Part shown: piece after piece, positions 46,977 through 57,814 of the stretch | How the letters are laid out: each line of letters begins with the position of its first letter | How positions within the stretch are numbered: the stretch's first letter is position 1 | Assembly: GCA_963739795.1 (NCBI GenBank) | Contig: CAVUBL010000022.1 | Coordinates: forward strand, 124,001 to 188,000 | Direction of reading: 5' to 3' | Length of the DNA stretch: 64,000 bases | Source of the DNA: CAVUBL01 sp963739795 | Lineage (GTDB): Bacteria; Acidobacteriota; Thermoanaerobaculia; Multivoradales; DATKCC01 | Translations under genes and position numbers: made by a program | The notes under the pieces: generated by a model | Told to the model about the DNA's origin: nothing | Database searches by the model: none | What the model saw: only the letters and a program-made list of their open reading frames with translations

Positions 46977-47714
46977 TCAGCTCCCGGGCTCGCCGCCCCC
47001 CTCCTCCATCACCTCGGCCCCGAGGAGGGCTTCGAAACCCTCGAGGGCCTCGGCCGCGGCGCGCTGCTCGGCGGCCTTCTTGCTGTGGCCCTCGCCGCGG
47101 CCGGCGGCGCGCTCGCGGACCCGGCACTCGACGGTGAAACGCTTCTCGTGGTCCGGCCCCGCCTCCGCCACCAGGTGGTACTCCGGGAGGTCCCAGCCGC
47201 GGGACTGGACCTCTTCCTGGAGGCGGGTCTTGGCGTCGGCCTCGAGGACCCGGGAGCGCTCGCCCAGAAGCCCGTCCAGGAGCGGCTCGATCACCGCCCG
47301 CACCGCCTCGAGACCGCCGTCGACGTAGATGGCCCCGAACAGGGCCTCCATGGCGTCGGCGAGGAGCGAGCGCTTGCTCCGCCCGCCGGAGCGCTCCTCC
47401 CCCACCCCGATGCGGAGCACCCCGCCGACGCCGAGCCGGCCCGAGAATCCGGCCAGGGCCGGGGCGCTCACCAGGTACGCCTTGAGCTTCGAGAGGTCGC
47501 CTTCGGGCAGCTCCGGGTGGGCCCGGAAGAGCCACTCCCCGGCCACCAGGCCGAGGACCGCGTCGCCCAGGAACTCCAGGCGCTCGTTGTGGCGGTCGAG
47601 CCCCTGCTCGTTGGCGTAGGAACGGTGGGTCAGGGCGCGCTCGAGGAGCTCGCGGTCGCGGAACCGGTAGCCCAGGGCCCGTTCCAGCTCCGTCTTCGGG
47701 CGCCGGCCGATCAC
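46977..47714 (-). CDS. rnc: Ribonuclease III
   Basis: 245-residue double-strand RNA endonuclease for rRNA processing. The RNase III signature NERLEFLGDAVLG (43-55) carries the catalytic Glu and Asp; the second metal-binding pair is in LADAMEALFGAIY. The C-terminal dsRNA-binding domain begins DAKTRLQEEVQSRG and ends in KKAAEQRAAAEALE. Standard length. GTG start at 47714. It lies 37 bp downstream of the flavodoxin-like gene on the same strand. Confidence 0.95.
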   Translation of the reverse strand: MIGRRPKTELERALGYRFRDRELLERALTHRSYANEQGLDRHNERLEFLGDAVLGLVAGEWLFRAHPELPEGDLSKLKAYLVSAPALAGFSGRLGVGGVLRIGVGEERSGGRSKRSLLADAMEALFGAIYVDGGLEAVRAVIEPLLDGLLGERSRVLEADAKTRLQEEVQSRGWDLPEYHLVAEAGPDHEKRFTVECRVRERAAGRGEGHSKKAAEQRAAAEALEGFEALLGAEVMEEGGGEPGS

Positions 47715-47751
47715 GAAAGGGATCGTAGCAGAGGGCGGCCGGGAGCCTGCG

Positions 47752-48498
47752 CTACCGGTACTCGGGGTTCGGGGCGTCGAAACGGCAGCCGGCGTCCCAC
47801 TTCGAGCGCTGGTTGCCGTGGGCGGGCAGGCCGCCGGCCTCGGCCAGCATCCGGGCCAGGTGCATCAGGTTCCAGGTCATGAAGGTCGTGTTGCGGTTGG
47901 TGAAGTCGTTCTCCGGGCCGCCCGAGCCCGGGTCGAGGTAGGAGGGCCCGGGGCCCGCCTCGCCGATCCAGCCGGCGTCGGCCTGGGGCGGAATGACATA
48001 CCCCAGGTGCTGGAGCGAGTACAGGAGGTTCATGGCGCAGTGCTTGACCCCGTCCTCGTTGCCGGTGATCAGGCATCCTCCGACCCGCCCGTAGTAGGCG
48101 TACTGGCCGGCGGCGTTCAGGTCGCCCGAGGTCGAGTAGAGCCGCTCGATGACCCGTGTCGCCACCGAGGACTTCTCCCCCAGCCAGATCGGCGAGCCGA
48201 TCACCAGGATGTGGGCGGCCTTGACCTTCTCGTAGATCTCCGGCCAGTCGTCGCGCTCCCAGCCGTGCTCGGTCATGTCCGGCCAGACGCCGGGAGCGAT
48301 CTCGTAGTCCACCGGCCGCAGCACCTCCACCGCCACGCCGTTGGCTTCGAGGATCGCCTTCGAGAGATCGATCAGGCCCCGGGTGTGGGAGCGCTCCGGG
48401 CTCCGCTTCAGGGTGCAGTTGAGGAACAGGGCTCGGAGGTCGGTGAAGTCCCAACGGCTCTCGTCGCACAAGCGCTTCTGCATCTCGTTCAGGGGCAT
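47752..48498 (-). CDS. Flavodoxin-like NAD(P)H-dependent oxidoreductase
   Basis: 248-residue protein of the flavodoxin-like/NADPH-FMN reductase superfamily. The FMN phosphate loop region is LNCTLKRSPERSHTRGLI (about 27-44), then LVIGSPIWLGEKSS, the second FMN contact, and GGCLITGNEDG, the third. It has a longer N-terminus than WrbA. It probably reduces quinones or other small acceptors. ATG 48498. It lies between mutL and rnc, 39 and 37 bp away, in the long minus-strand run. Confidence 0.82.
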   Translation of the reverse strand: MPLNEMQKRLCDESRWDFTDLRALFLNCTLKRSPERSHTRGLIDLSKAILEANGVAVEVLRPVDYEIAPGVWPDMTEHGWERDDWPEIYEKVKAAHILVIGSPIWLGEKSSVATRVIERLYSTSGDLNAAGQYAYYGRVGGCLITGNEDGVKHCAMNLLYSLQHLGYVIPPQADAGWIGEAGPGPSYLDPGSGGPENDFTNRNTTFMTWNLMHLARMLAEAGGLPAHGNQRSKWDAGCRFDAPNPEYR

Positions 48499-48537
48499 CG
48501 GTTCACCTCTTCGTCGAAGTTGGGCTCGGCCGGCGAC

Positions 48538-50424
<1,887 letters not shown>

Positions 50425-50531
50425 GCCGTCGAGAATCCTACCGGAAGCTCACTGGATGCCCCCCACAACCCCATCTCGATCCCCTGGCCACCCCCAGGGG
50501 GGAAGGGGACGCCGCCCGCCCGCCTGGTGCA

Positions 50532-50912
50532 CTACTTCCGTGCCACCGAGCGGACGAAGGCCACCAGGTCCCAGGTCTCGTCCTGGTCGAAGACGGGCCA
50601 CGCCGGCATCGAGGTGCCGGCCACGCCCTCCCGGATCGCCTGGAAGGCCACCTCCGGCGGAGTCTTCGCCCGCCAGGACGGGTCGGTGAAGTTGGTGGGC
50701 GGTGGCTCGAGGGCGGCCGCGCGCGGGCTCTTCCCGTCCGCGTTGACGCCGTGGCAGATCGCGCAGTGCCTCTCGAAGAGCGTCCGGCCCCGGGCTCGGG
50801 CCTCCGGGGAGGCGAGGCGAGCGCTCGAGCCGTCGCCCCCGCCGGCACAGCCCGCAGCCAGCGGCAGGACGAGAAACGCCCCCACGAGAAGGAAGGAACG
50901 CACTCTAGACAT
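50532..50912 (-). CDS. Class I c-type cytochrome lipoprotein
   Basis: 126 residues. The lipobox LAAGC (Cys22) anchors it on the periplasmic side. A single haem site CAICH is near residue 50 and the distal Met ligand is in GTSMPAWP (about 103). Typical small monohaem electron carrier or subunit. Its ATG (50912) overlaps the end of nadC by 8 bp, so it is co-translated with the NAD biosynthesis genes. That position is unusual; no oxidase or reductase partner is nearby. Confidence 0.9.
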   Translation of the reverse strand: MSRVRSFLLVGAFLVLPLAAGCAGGGDGSSARLASPEARARGRTLFERHCAICHGVNADGKSPRAAALEPPPTNFTDPSWRAKTPPEVAFQAIREGVAGTSMPAWPVFDQDETWDLVAFVRSVARK

Positions 50913-51777
50913 CGAGAGCGATATCCAAGACCGGCGCCGAGTGGGTGATCCAGCCCACCGACAGGAGATCCACGCCGGTTGCGGCGATCGCCGGGGCGGA
51001 GTCGGGCGTGATCCCGCCGGACGCCTCGGTGATCGTGCGCCCCCCGGCCTCGGCCACGCGGCGCACCGCCTCGGCCAGCTCGTCCAGCGTCATGTTGTCG
51101 AGGAGGACTGCGTCCACCCCCAGGGCCAGGCCCTCTTCCAGCTCGTCCAGGGTGTCGACCTCGAGCTCGATCTTGACCAGATGCCCGACGTGGGCCCGGG
51201 CGCGCTCCACCGCCGGCCGGACGCCGCCGGCCGCCGCCCGGTGGTTGTCCTTGATCAGGACCGCGTCGTCGAGGCCGAAGCGGTGGTTGGCGCCACCGCC
51301 GCAGCGCACGGCGTGCTTCTCGAGGGCGCGCAGGCCCGGTGTCGTCTTGCGGGTGCAGACCACGCGCGCACCGGTGCCGGCCAGCGCCCGGACGATGCCG
51401 TGGGTCGCGGTGGCCACTCCGGAGAGGCGACCCAGGAGGTTCAAAGCCGTCCGCTCCGCCGACAGGATCGGCCGGAGCGGGCCGCGGACCACCGCCAGGG
51501 GCTCGCCGGCGCCGGCGTCCCGGCCGTCGGCGGTAAGGATCTCCACGTCGAGGCCGGGATCGAGAATTCGAAAGGCCGCGAGGGCCGGAGCGAGCCCCGC
51601 GATCCGCCCCGCCGCGCGGGCGACGATCCGGCCTTCGCCGCGGGCGGCGGCCGGCACCACGGCGTCCGTGGTCAGGTCCCCGGCGCGCCCCAGGTCCTCG
51701 GCCAGGGCCCGGCGGACCAGGGGCTCGTAGAGGATCGGATAGAGCGGAGGGATCGGTGCGGAGGAGGGCAGGCTCAT
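50905..51777 (-). CDS. nadC: Nicotinate-nucleotide pyrophosphorylase (carboxylating)
   Basis: 290-residue quinolinate phosphoribosyltransferase, which turns quinolinate and PRPP into nicotinate mononucleotide. Conserved segments: EDLGRAGDLTTDAV (31-44), CTRKTTPGLR, CGGGANHRFGLDDAVLIKDNH, KIELEVDTLDE, and LLDNMT near the end of the barrel. Normal length. ATG 51777 overlaps the nadB stop by 4 bp (ATGA). Third enzyme of the nadABC operon. Confidence 0.96.
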   Translation of the reverse strand: MSLPSSAPIPPLYPILYEPLVRRALAEDLGRAGDLTTDAVVPAAARGEGRIVARAAGRIAGLAPALAAFRILDPGLDVEILTADGRDAGAGEPLAVVRGPLRPILSAERTALNLLGRLSGVATATHGIVRALAGTGARVVCTRKTTPGLRALEKHAVRCGGGANHRFGLDDAVLIKDNHRAAAGGVRPAVERARAHVGHLVKIELEVDTLDELEEGLALGVDAVLLDNMTLDELAEAVRRVAEAGGRTITEASGGITPDSAPAIAATGVDLLSVGWITHSAPVLDIALDV

Positions 51778-53432
51778 GGCCGGCGCGCCTCGAGGGCGGC
51801 GCTTCGAGGGCTCACGGCCGCGAGGGCCGCCTCGTCGCCCTGCCGCGGCGGCAGCGGGAGGGCCTGGACCCGGCCCTGCCGGTCCATCTCGAGGGCGAGG
51901 TGGCGGCACCACGCCGGGTCGGCTTCGGGGTAGTCCGTGCGGTAGTGGGCCCCCCGGCTCTCGCGGCGGGTCGAGGCGCCGACCGCCAGCAGGCGGGCGA
52001 CCGTCAGGAGGTTGCGGCCCTCTCCACCCATCTCCCCCATCCTCCGGCCGGCGACCTCGGTACCTTCGAGAGCGTCGAGGTCCTCGGCCAGATCGGCCAG
52101 TCCCGCGCCCGAGCGGGCGACCCCCGCCCGCCGCCAGACCTGCTCTCGGAGGTGCGAGATCCGCTCCTCGCCGGTGGCGCTCGCCGGAACCCGCCGGGCG
52201 CCCGGAGGCGGAGGCAAAGGCGCGGAGGCGAGGCGCACCGGGCCCGGCATCTCGGCGCGCACCGCCCGCGCCACTCGGGCGCCGAAGACCAGGGCCTCGA
52301 GCAGGGAGTTCGAGGCCAGGCGGTTGGCGCCGTGGACGCCCGTCGATGCCGCCTCGCCGCAGGCCCAGAGGCCGGGGAGGCTGGCGCGCCCGTCGTGGTC
52401 GGCGGCGATGCCGCCCATGTGGTAGTGGGCCGCCGGCGACACCGGCATCGGCTCGACGCGCGGGTCGAGGCCGTGGGCCCGGCAGAGCTCGAAGACTGTG
52501 GGGAATCGGTCCGGGAAGGCCTCCCCAACCGCCTCGCGGGCGTCGAGGAAGACCGCCTCGCCGGCGGCGAGGCGCCGGTGGAGGGCCCGGGCCACCACGT
52601 CGCGGGGTGCGAGCTCCGCCGCCGGATCCTCCTCGAGCATGAACCGGTGGCCTCGGCCGTCCACCAGAGTGGCCCCCTCCCCGCGGAGCGCCTCGGTGAG
52701 GAGCGGTAGCGGATCGGCGCCCGACACCGCCAGGGCCGTCGGGTGGAACTGGACCATCTCCACGTCGAGGAGGCGCGCCCCCGCCCGTGCCGCCATGGCC
52801 AGCCCGTCGCCGGTCACCTCCGGCGGGTTGGTGGTGCGCGCGAAGAGATGGCCGATGCCCCCGGTGGCCAGGATCACGGCCGGCGCCCACAGGACGAGGG
52901 GCTCGTCGCCGGGGCCGACGGCGGTCACTCCGGCGACCCGGGAGCCGTCCCGGATCAGGTCCCAGGCGAATGTCTCCTCGAGCACCGTGACGTGGGGGGC
53001 GCGGGCGGCCACCGCGCGCAGAGCGCGCATCACCTCGGCGCCGGTGGCGTCACCGTGGGCGTGGAGCACCCGCCGGCGACCGTGGGCGGCCTCGCGCCCC
53101 AGGGAGAGCAGACCGTCCGGGCGACGGTCGAAGGCGGCGCCCAGGGCGATCAGGCGCATCACCCGCGCCGGACCCTCGCCGGTGAGGATGCGGACCGCCT
53201 CCGGGTCGTTGAGCCCGGCGCCGGCGGCGAGGGTGTCGGCGGCGTGAAGGGCCGGCGTGTCCCCTCGGCCGACGGCGGCGGCGATGCCGCCCTGGGCGTG
53301 TGCCGAGGAACCGCTCTCCCCCAGGCGGCCCTTGGTGACCACCGCGACGGAGAGGGGCGCGAGCTCGAGGGCGGCGGTCAGGCCGGCGGCGCCGGAGCCC
53401 ACCACCAGGGCGTCGAACGAGAGGATGCGCAT
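51774..53432 (-). CDS. nadB: L-aspartate oxidase
   Basis: 552-residue FAD enzyme that oxidises L-aspartate to iminoaspartate. The FAD motif GSGAAGLTAALEL is at 13-25, then SGSSAHAQGGIAAA and the conserved HGDATGAEVM. Late comes the FAD-site THGANRLASNSLLEALVFGAR-like segment, here GVHGANRLASNSLLEAL. Fumarate reductase-like fold and length as expected. ATG 53432 is 12 bp after the nadA stop. Product goes straight to NadA. Confidence 0.96.
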   Translation of the reverse strand: MRILSFDALVVGSGAAGLTAALELAPLSVAVVTKGRLGESGSSAHAQGGIAAAVGRGDTPALHAADTLAAGAGLNDPEAVRILTGEGPARVMRLIALGAAFDRRPDGLLSLGREAAHGRRRVLHAHGDATGAEVMRALRAVAARAPHVTVLEETFAWDLIRDGSRVAGVTAVGPGDEPLVLWAPAVILATGGIGHLFARTTNPPEVTGDGLAMAARAGARLLDVEMVQFHPTALAVSGADPLPLLTEALRGEGATLVDGRGHRFMLEEDPAAELAPRDVVARALHRRLAAGEAVFLDAREAVGEAFPDRFPTVFELCRAHGLDPRVEPMPVSPAAHYHMGGIAADHDGRASLPGLWACGEAASTGVHGANRLASNSLLEALVFGARVARAVRAEMPGPVRLASAPLPPPPGARRVPASATGEERISHLREQVWRRAGVARSGAGLADLAEDLDALEGTEVAGRRMGEMGGEGRNLLTVARLLAVGASTRRESRGAHYRTDYPEADPAWCRHLALEMDRQGRVQALPLPPRQGDEAALAAVSPRSAALEARRP

Positions 53433-53444
53433 GGCGGACCTGCC

Positions 53445-54485
53445 TCAGCCCCGGCTGCCACGGCCCACGGCGAGCATCCGCTCCACCGCGCTACGGGCCC
53501 GCACCGCGACCTCCGGGGCGACGGTCACCTCGTGCTCGCCGGTCTGAAGCGAGCGCAGGATCTTGGCTAGGGTGATGCGCTTCATGTGGGGGCAGAGGTT
53601 GCACGGCCGGACGAACTCGACACCGGGGTGCTCGACGGCCACGTTGTCGCTCATGGAGCACTCGGTGATCATCACCACGCGCCGCGCCCCCGAGTCGCCG
53701 ACGTGGCGGATCATTCCGGAGGTCGAGCCGACGAAGTCGGCCTCGGCGAGGACGTCGGGCGGGCACTCGGGATGGGCGAGGACCGTCAGCTCGCCGCCGT
53801 ACTCACGCCGGAAGCGGCGGATCTCTTCGGCGGTGAAGCGCTCGTGCACCTCGCAGTGCCCCCGCCACAGGATGAGCTCGACGTCGGTCCGGGCGGCGAC
53901 GTAGCGGCCCAGGTACTCGTCGGGCAGAAAGATCACCCGGTCGGTGCCCAGAGACTCCACCACCTCGACGGCGTTGGCCGAGGTGCAGCAGACGTCGGTC
54001 TCGGCCTTCACCTCGGCCGAGGTGTTGACGTAGGTCACCACCGGCACGCCGGGGTAGCGCTCCTTGAGCAGCCGCACGTCGGCGCCGGTGATGGAGTCGG
54101 CCAGCGAGCAGCCGGCCTCGAGGTCCGGGATCAGGACGGTCTTCTCCGGCGACAGAATCTTGGCCGTCTCGGCCATGAAGTGGACGCCGGCGAAGACGAT
54201 GATTCCGGCGTCGGTCTCGGAGGCCATGCGGGCCAGGGCCAGGGAGTCGCCGGTCAGGTCCGCGACGCCGTGGAAGATCTCCGGCGTCTGGTAGTTGTGG
54301 GCGAGGATGATGGCGCCCCGCTCCTTCTTGAGGCGGTTGATCGCCTCGACGTAGGGCGCGTGGAGCGGCCACTCGATCTCGGGGATGACGTTGCGCACCC
54401 GCTCGTAGATCGGGGCCGTGGCGCGCAGGATGTCGGGAGTCGGCTCGAGGATCGGCTCGGGCGAGATGCTCGCCAGTGGGCTCAC
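53445..54485 (-). CDS. nadA: Quinolinate synthase A
   Basis: 346-residue [4Fe-4S] enzyme that condenses iminoaspartate with dihydroxyacetone phosphate. The three cluster cysteines are in EAGCSLAD, VCCTSANAV and CNLCPHMK. ILAHNYQTPEI and the later VGSTSGMI are conserved substrate segments. GTG 54485 is the start: GGAGG lies 8 bases upstream. It is the first gene of nadABC and sits directly behind the promoter and NrtR-type palindromes at 54502-54600. Confidence 0.96.
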   Translation of the reverse strand: MSPLASISPEPILEPTPDILRATAPIYERVRNVIPEIEWPLHAPYVEAINRLKKERGAIILAHNYQTPEIFHGVADLTGDSLALARMASETDAGIIVFAGVHFMAETAKILSPEKTVLIPDLEAGCSLADSITGADVRLLKERYPGVPVVTYVNTSAEVKAETDVCCTSANAVEVVESLGTDRVIFLPDEYLGRYVAARTDVELILWRGHCEVHERFTAEEIRRFRREYGGELTVLAHPECPPDVLAEADFVGSTSGMIRHVGDSGARRVVMITECSMSDNVAVEHPGVEFVRPCNLCPHMKRITLAKILRSLQTGEHEVTVAPEVAVRARSAVERMLAVGRGSRG

Positions 54486-54501
54486 GGAGAAGGCCTCCTC
54501 G

Positions 54502-54522
54502 TTATGCTCAGTTTGAGTATAA
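54502..54522. promoter_or_regulatory. NrtR-type operator 1
   Basis: TTATGCTCA-N3-TGAGTATAA: 9-bp arms with one mismatch around 3 central bases, ending 17 bases before the nadA start. It is one of two AT-rich palindromes in an otherwise GC-rich leader, between nrtR and its expected target nadABC. The half-site TTAT-x-CTCA recurs in operator 2. Confidence 0.7.
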
Positions 54523-54568
54523 GTGGCGTCAAAAAAGAAGGCCGAGCGGGCGGCCTCTTGCGTCGGAG

Positions 54569-54589
54569 AAATTCTAGGTCTGAGAATAA
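54569..54589. promoter_or_regulatory. NrtR-type operator 2, degenerate, inside the promoter
   Basis: On the minus strand TTATTCTCA-N3-CTAGAATTT: one good half-site (54589-54581) and a degenerate second arm; the core ATTCT/AGAAT pair is exact. It covers most of the spacer and the -10 element of the nadA promoter, so bound regulator would block RNA polymerase. Centres of operators 1 and 2 are 67 bp apart. Confidence 0.6.
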
Positions 54590-54600
54590 GCGCCTGTCAA
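54571..54600 (-). promoter_or_regulatory. Promoter of nadABC
   Basis: Reading leftwards: TTGACA (54600-54595, perfect -35), an 18-bp spacer, and TAGAAT (54576-54571, one mismatch to the -10 consensus). Transcription should start near 54564, giving a leader of about 80 bases that contains operator 1. It overlaps operator 2. Confidence 0.75.
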
Positions 54601-54657
54601 CCGGCTGTCACAAGACCTATCTCCCCGTCACCAGGGTGTAACCGCGGAGCCGCCTCG

Positions 54658-55668
54658 TCAATTCCGCACCCCCGGCAGCCCGACGCCCGGGGCCGGGCGC
54701 TCGCGGAGGACGTCTCTTCGGAAGCGGAAGATCTCGGCCGGGCGGCCGCCGGTGGTGGGGTCGAAGCGGCCGGTGCCCTCCACCAGGCCGCCCTTCTCCA
54801 CCAGGCGCCTGAAGTTCCCCTTGTGGAGGGGCACGCCGGCCAGGGCCTCCACCGTGCGCTGGAGCTGCAGGAGGGTAAACGTGGGCGCCAGGAGCTCGAA
54901 GACCACCGGGCGGTAGCGCAGCTTGCCCCGCAGGCGCCCCAGGGCCGTCGCCAGGATCCGTCGGTGGTCGAGGGCCATGGCCAGGCCGAGGCGGGAACCG
55001 TCCTCGGCGCGGCTCGCCCCGGCCACGATTCCCTGCTCCTCGCCGTCCCGCCGCGTCTCGGCCACCAGCCCCACCTCGTAGAGAAGCTCGTAGCGGTCCA
55101 GGACCCGCTCGCCGTCCCAGGCCACGCCGCGCAGACCGAAGGCGATCTCCGCCCGTTCCGCCCGCCGGCGCCGGGTCCCCGGGTCCGGGGCCGCCGCCAC
55201 CCAGCGGGCGAGAACCGGTGCGATGTCGCGCTCGATGAGGGCCGGCCGCCCCTCGCGCCAGTCCTCCCACGGGAAGAAGCGGTACACGCCCCGCCAGCGG
55301 GCGTCGCCCGATGGGCGCTCCTCCTGGACCAGGGCCAGGTAGGCGACCGAGATGACCCGCGGGCCGCCGGCGCGCTCCAGGGGGTCCCGGTGGCGGTCGC
55401 CGAACGTGTAGAGCTGCTCCACGTAGCCGAGGCCGATGCCGGTCTGCTCCCGGACCCAGCGACGCAGGGCGAGATCCAGCGTGCGATCCTCCTCCGGGTC
55501 CAGAGGACCGAAGGGGAGGGCGTCGACCGCCTCGTCGGGGCGCTCGCGGGAGCGCTCCCGGTCCGGGTCCCGCTCGAGGTCCGGCCGACCGACGGTGAGG
55601 ATGCGCGGCACCTCCCGGGTGACCGCCACGATCACCGCGTTGAGGCCGACCGCGAGCTGGCCGTTCAC
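54658..55668 (-). CDS. nrtR: NrtR-type NAD biosynthesis regulator (Nudix-HTH)
   Basis: 336 residues. Residues 8-150 are a Nudix fold whose Nudix box (GPLDPEEDRTLDLALRRWVREQTGI, split here as GPLDPEEDRT and LALRRWVREQTGI) lacks the full G-x5-E-x7-REUxEE set, so it probably binds rather than cleaves its ligand; NrtR proteins sense ADP-ribose or related NAD metabolites. The C-terminal winged helix (about 255-325) has PLHKGNFRRLVEKGGLVEG and GGRPAEIFRF, the NrtR hallmark. It lies directly upstream of nadABC with palindromic operators between, so it most likely represses that operon. Its GTG overlaps the lipB stop by 4 bp. Confidence 0.88.
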   Translation of the reverse strand: MNGQLAVGLNAVIVAVTREVPRILTVGRPDLERDPDRERSRERPDEAVDALPFGPLDPEEDRTLDLALRRWVREQTGIGLGYVEQLYTFGDRHRDPLERAGGPRVISVAYLALVQEERPSGDARWRGVYRFFPWEDWREGRPALIERDIAPVLARWVAAAPDPGTRRRRAERAEIAFGLRGVAWDGERVLDRYELLYEVGLVAETRRDGEEQGIVAGASRAEDGSRLGLAMALDHRRILATALGRLRGKLRYRPVVFELLAPTFTLLQLQRTVEALAGVPLHKGNFRRLVEKGGLVEGTGRFDPTTGGRPAEIFRFRRDVLRERPAPGVGLPGVRN

Positions 55669-56378
55669 GGCGGGCCGCCGGTCTCCGCCAGGACGGAAGG
55701 CGATTCGAGAAGGATCCCGGCCGGGACGAGGTCCCGCTCGAAGACGTCGGTGAAGTGGACGACGACCCGGTCGGCCACGGCGGAGAGCTCCGGCCGGCGC
55801 CCGGTCAGGCTTTCGATCGAGGCCATCTCGACCTGGTCGAGGCCGCACGGAACGATGCGGGAAAAGTAGCCGAGATCGGTGGTGACGTTGAGGGCGAAGC
55901 CGTGGGTGGTGACCCAGCGCTGGACGTGGACGCCGATGGAGGCGATCTTGGCCTCGCCGACCCAGACGCCGATCAGGCCTTTGCCGGGGCGGCGCACGGC
56001 GTCTAGGCCGAAGTCGGCGAGGGTGCGGATGAGGACCTCCTGGAGGTCCGAGACGTACCGGCGGAGATCGCGGCGGTCGGGGTCGAGGTCGACGATGGGA
56101 TAGCCGACGAGCTGGCCCGGACCGTGATAGGTCACCTGGCCGCCCCGGTCGCACTCGGCGACCTCCACGCCCTGGGCGGCCAGCCACTCGCGGCTGACCA
56201 GGACGTCGCCCGACGCGGCATTTCTCCCCAGGGTGAAGACGTGGGGATGCTCGAGGAGCAGCAGGTGCTCGGCGCCGGTGCCCGCCCGCACCCCGGCCCG
56301 AAGCCGCTCCTGGAGCGCCTGGGCGTCACCGTAAGGAATCCGCCCCAGGTAGGCGAACCGCGTGCTGCGCCGAGGCAA
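55665..56378 (-). CDS. lipB: Octanoyltransferase
   Basis: 237-residue lipoate-protein ligase B that moves octanoyl from acyl carrier protein to lipoyl domains. The signature DRGGQVTYHGPGQLVGYPI (about 77-95) and the active-site Lys/Cys pair (GEAKIASIGVHVQRWVTTHG, IVPCGLD) are present. The start is TTG 56378, supported by GGGGGAGGG directly upstream. It follows the E2 gene by 9 bp and overlaps nrtR by 4 bp. Its neighbour E2 is a lipoylated substrate, so the placement makes sense. Confidence 0.95.
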   Translation of the reverse strand: MPRRSTRFAYLGRIPYGDAQALQERLRAGVRAGTGAEHLLLLEHPHVFTLGRNAASGDVLVSREWLAAQGVEVAECDRGGQVTYHGPGQLVGYPIVDLDPDRRDLRRYVSDLQEVLIRTLADFGLDAVRRPGKGLIGVWVGEAKIASIGVHVQRWVTTHGFALNVTTDLGYFSRIVPCGLDQVEMASIESLTGRRPELSAVADRVVVHFTDVFERDLVPAGILLESPSVLAETGGPP

Positions 56379-56387
56379 TCCCTCCCC

Positions 56388-57814
56388 CTACATGTAAGGC
56401 TCTAATTCGGGCCAGTGATCCGATTCCAGGACCTTCTTCACGTCCTGGAGGAAGTAGCTCGCGTCGGCGCCGTCGACCAGCCGGTGGTCGTAGGTGAGGG
56501 TGATGTAGGCCATGGTGCGGATGGCGATGGCGTCGTTGCCGGACGCATCGGTCATCACCACGGGCCGCTTGACGAAGGCCCCGATGCCCAGAATCGCCAC
56601 CTGGGGCTGGTTGATCACCGGGGTGCCGAAGAGGGTGCCGAAGCCGCCGGGATTGGTGATCGTGAAGGTGCCGCCCTGGAGCTCGTCGGGTCCCAGCTTC
56701 TTCGAGCGGGCGCGGTCCGCCAGATCGTTGGCGGTGGTGGCCAGGCCGATGAGGCTCAAGCGGTCGGCGTTCTTGATCACCGGCACGATCAGGCCGCGGT
56801 CCAGGGCCACCGCCATCCCCAGGTGCACGTCCTTCTTGTACACCACGTTGGCCCCGTCGATGGCGGCGTTGACCTTGGGATGCGCTTTGATGGCGTCCAC
56901 CGTGGCATTGAAGATGAACGGCATGTAGGTGAGCTTGGTGCCGTTGGCCTCGGCGAACTTGCGCTTGACCCGCTCCCGGATCCGGACCACGTTGGTCAGG
57001 TCCATCTCGAAGGCCGTCGTCACGTGGGCCGACATGTGCTTCGAATAGATCATGTGGGCCGCCGTGATCTGGCGGATCTGGGTCATGGGCTCGATCTCGA
57101 CGTTCTCACCCTGCCGGTAGGGGGGCACGTAGAAGTCGGGCATCGGGGAGGCCCCGGGCAGCAGCGCGCCTCCGCCGGCGCTCGGCGCCGGACGCTCGGG
57201 GGCAGCGGGGGCCGGAGTCGGAGCGGGACGCGGGGCCGCCGCCGGGCGAGCTGGCGCCTTTTCACGCTCGTCGAGGTAGGCCAGGATGTCCTTCTTGGTC
57301 ACCCGGCCGTGGGCGCCGGTGCCCTCGACCGCTGAAAGGTCGACGCCCTCCTCCTCGGCGATCTTGCGCACCACCGGGCTCGAGAAGAGGCGGAGCCGCT
57401 CCTCCTCGGAGGTCGGCTCCTCGCCCTCGCCGCCCGCCGGGACCGCGCCGCCGGCCGGCTCGGGCGCGGCCGCAGCCGTGGGCGCCTCCGGCGTCTCTCG
57501 GGCCGCGGATTGGGGCTCCGATCGGGCCGCGGGCGCTTCCGCGGGGGCGGCTTCCCCCCGCTGCCCGTCGCCTCGCCCTCCTCGCCGATCACCGCCACGA
57601 CCTTGTCGACCTCGACCGTCTCGCCCTCGCCGTGCTGGATCTCGAGCAGTGTGCCCGCGGCCGGGCTGGGAATCTCGGCGTCGACCTTGTCGGTCGAGAT
57701 CTCGAACAGGGGCTGATCGCGCTCGACCTTGTCGCCGACCTTGACCAGCCACTTGGTGATCGTCCCTTCGGCGATCGATTCGCCCATCTGGGGCATCACG
57801 ACGTCAGTGGCCAT
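56388..57814 (-). pseudogene. sucB: 2-oxoacid dehydrogenase E2 (dihydrolipoyl acyltransferase), frameshift in a G6 run
   Basis: Complete E2 in two frames. Frame 1 from ATG 57814: lipoyl domain with Lys43 in EISTDKVDAE, up to GEEGEATGSGG. Frame 2 continues EAAPAEAPAARSEPQ, then the E1/E3-binding domain (SPVVRKIAEEEGVDLSAVEG), a Pro/Ala linker and the catalytic domain ending with DHRLVDGADA (catalytic His and Asp). The switch is at C6 on the plus strand (57554-57559); one more base gives a continuous protein of 475 residues. The gene is normally important and otherwise intact, so a sequence error is likely. Succinyl-transferring (2-oxoglutarate) E2 is the best guess; branched-chain or pyruvate E2 is not excluded. 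lpd lies upstream. Confidence 0.85.
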
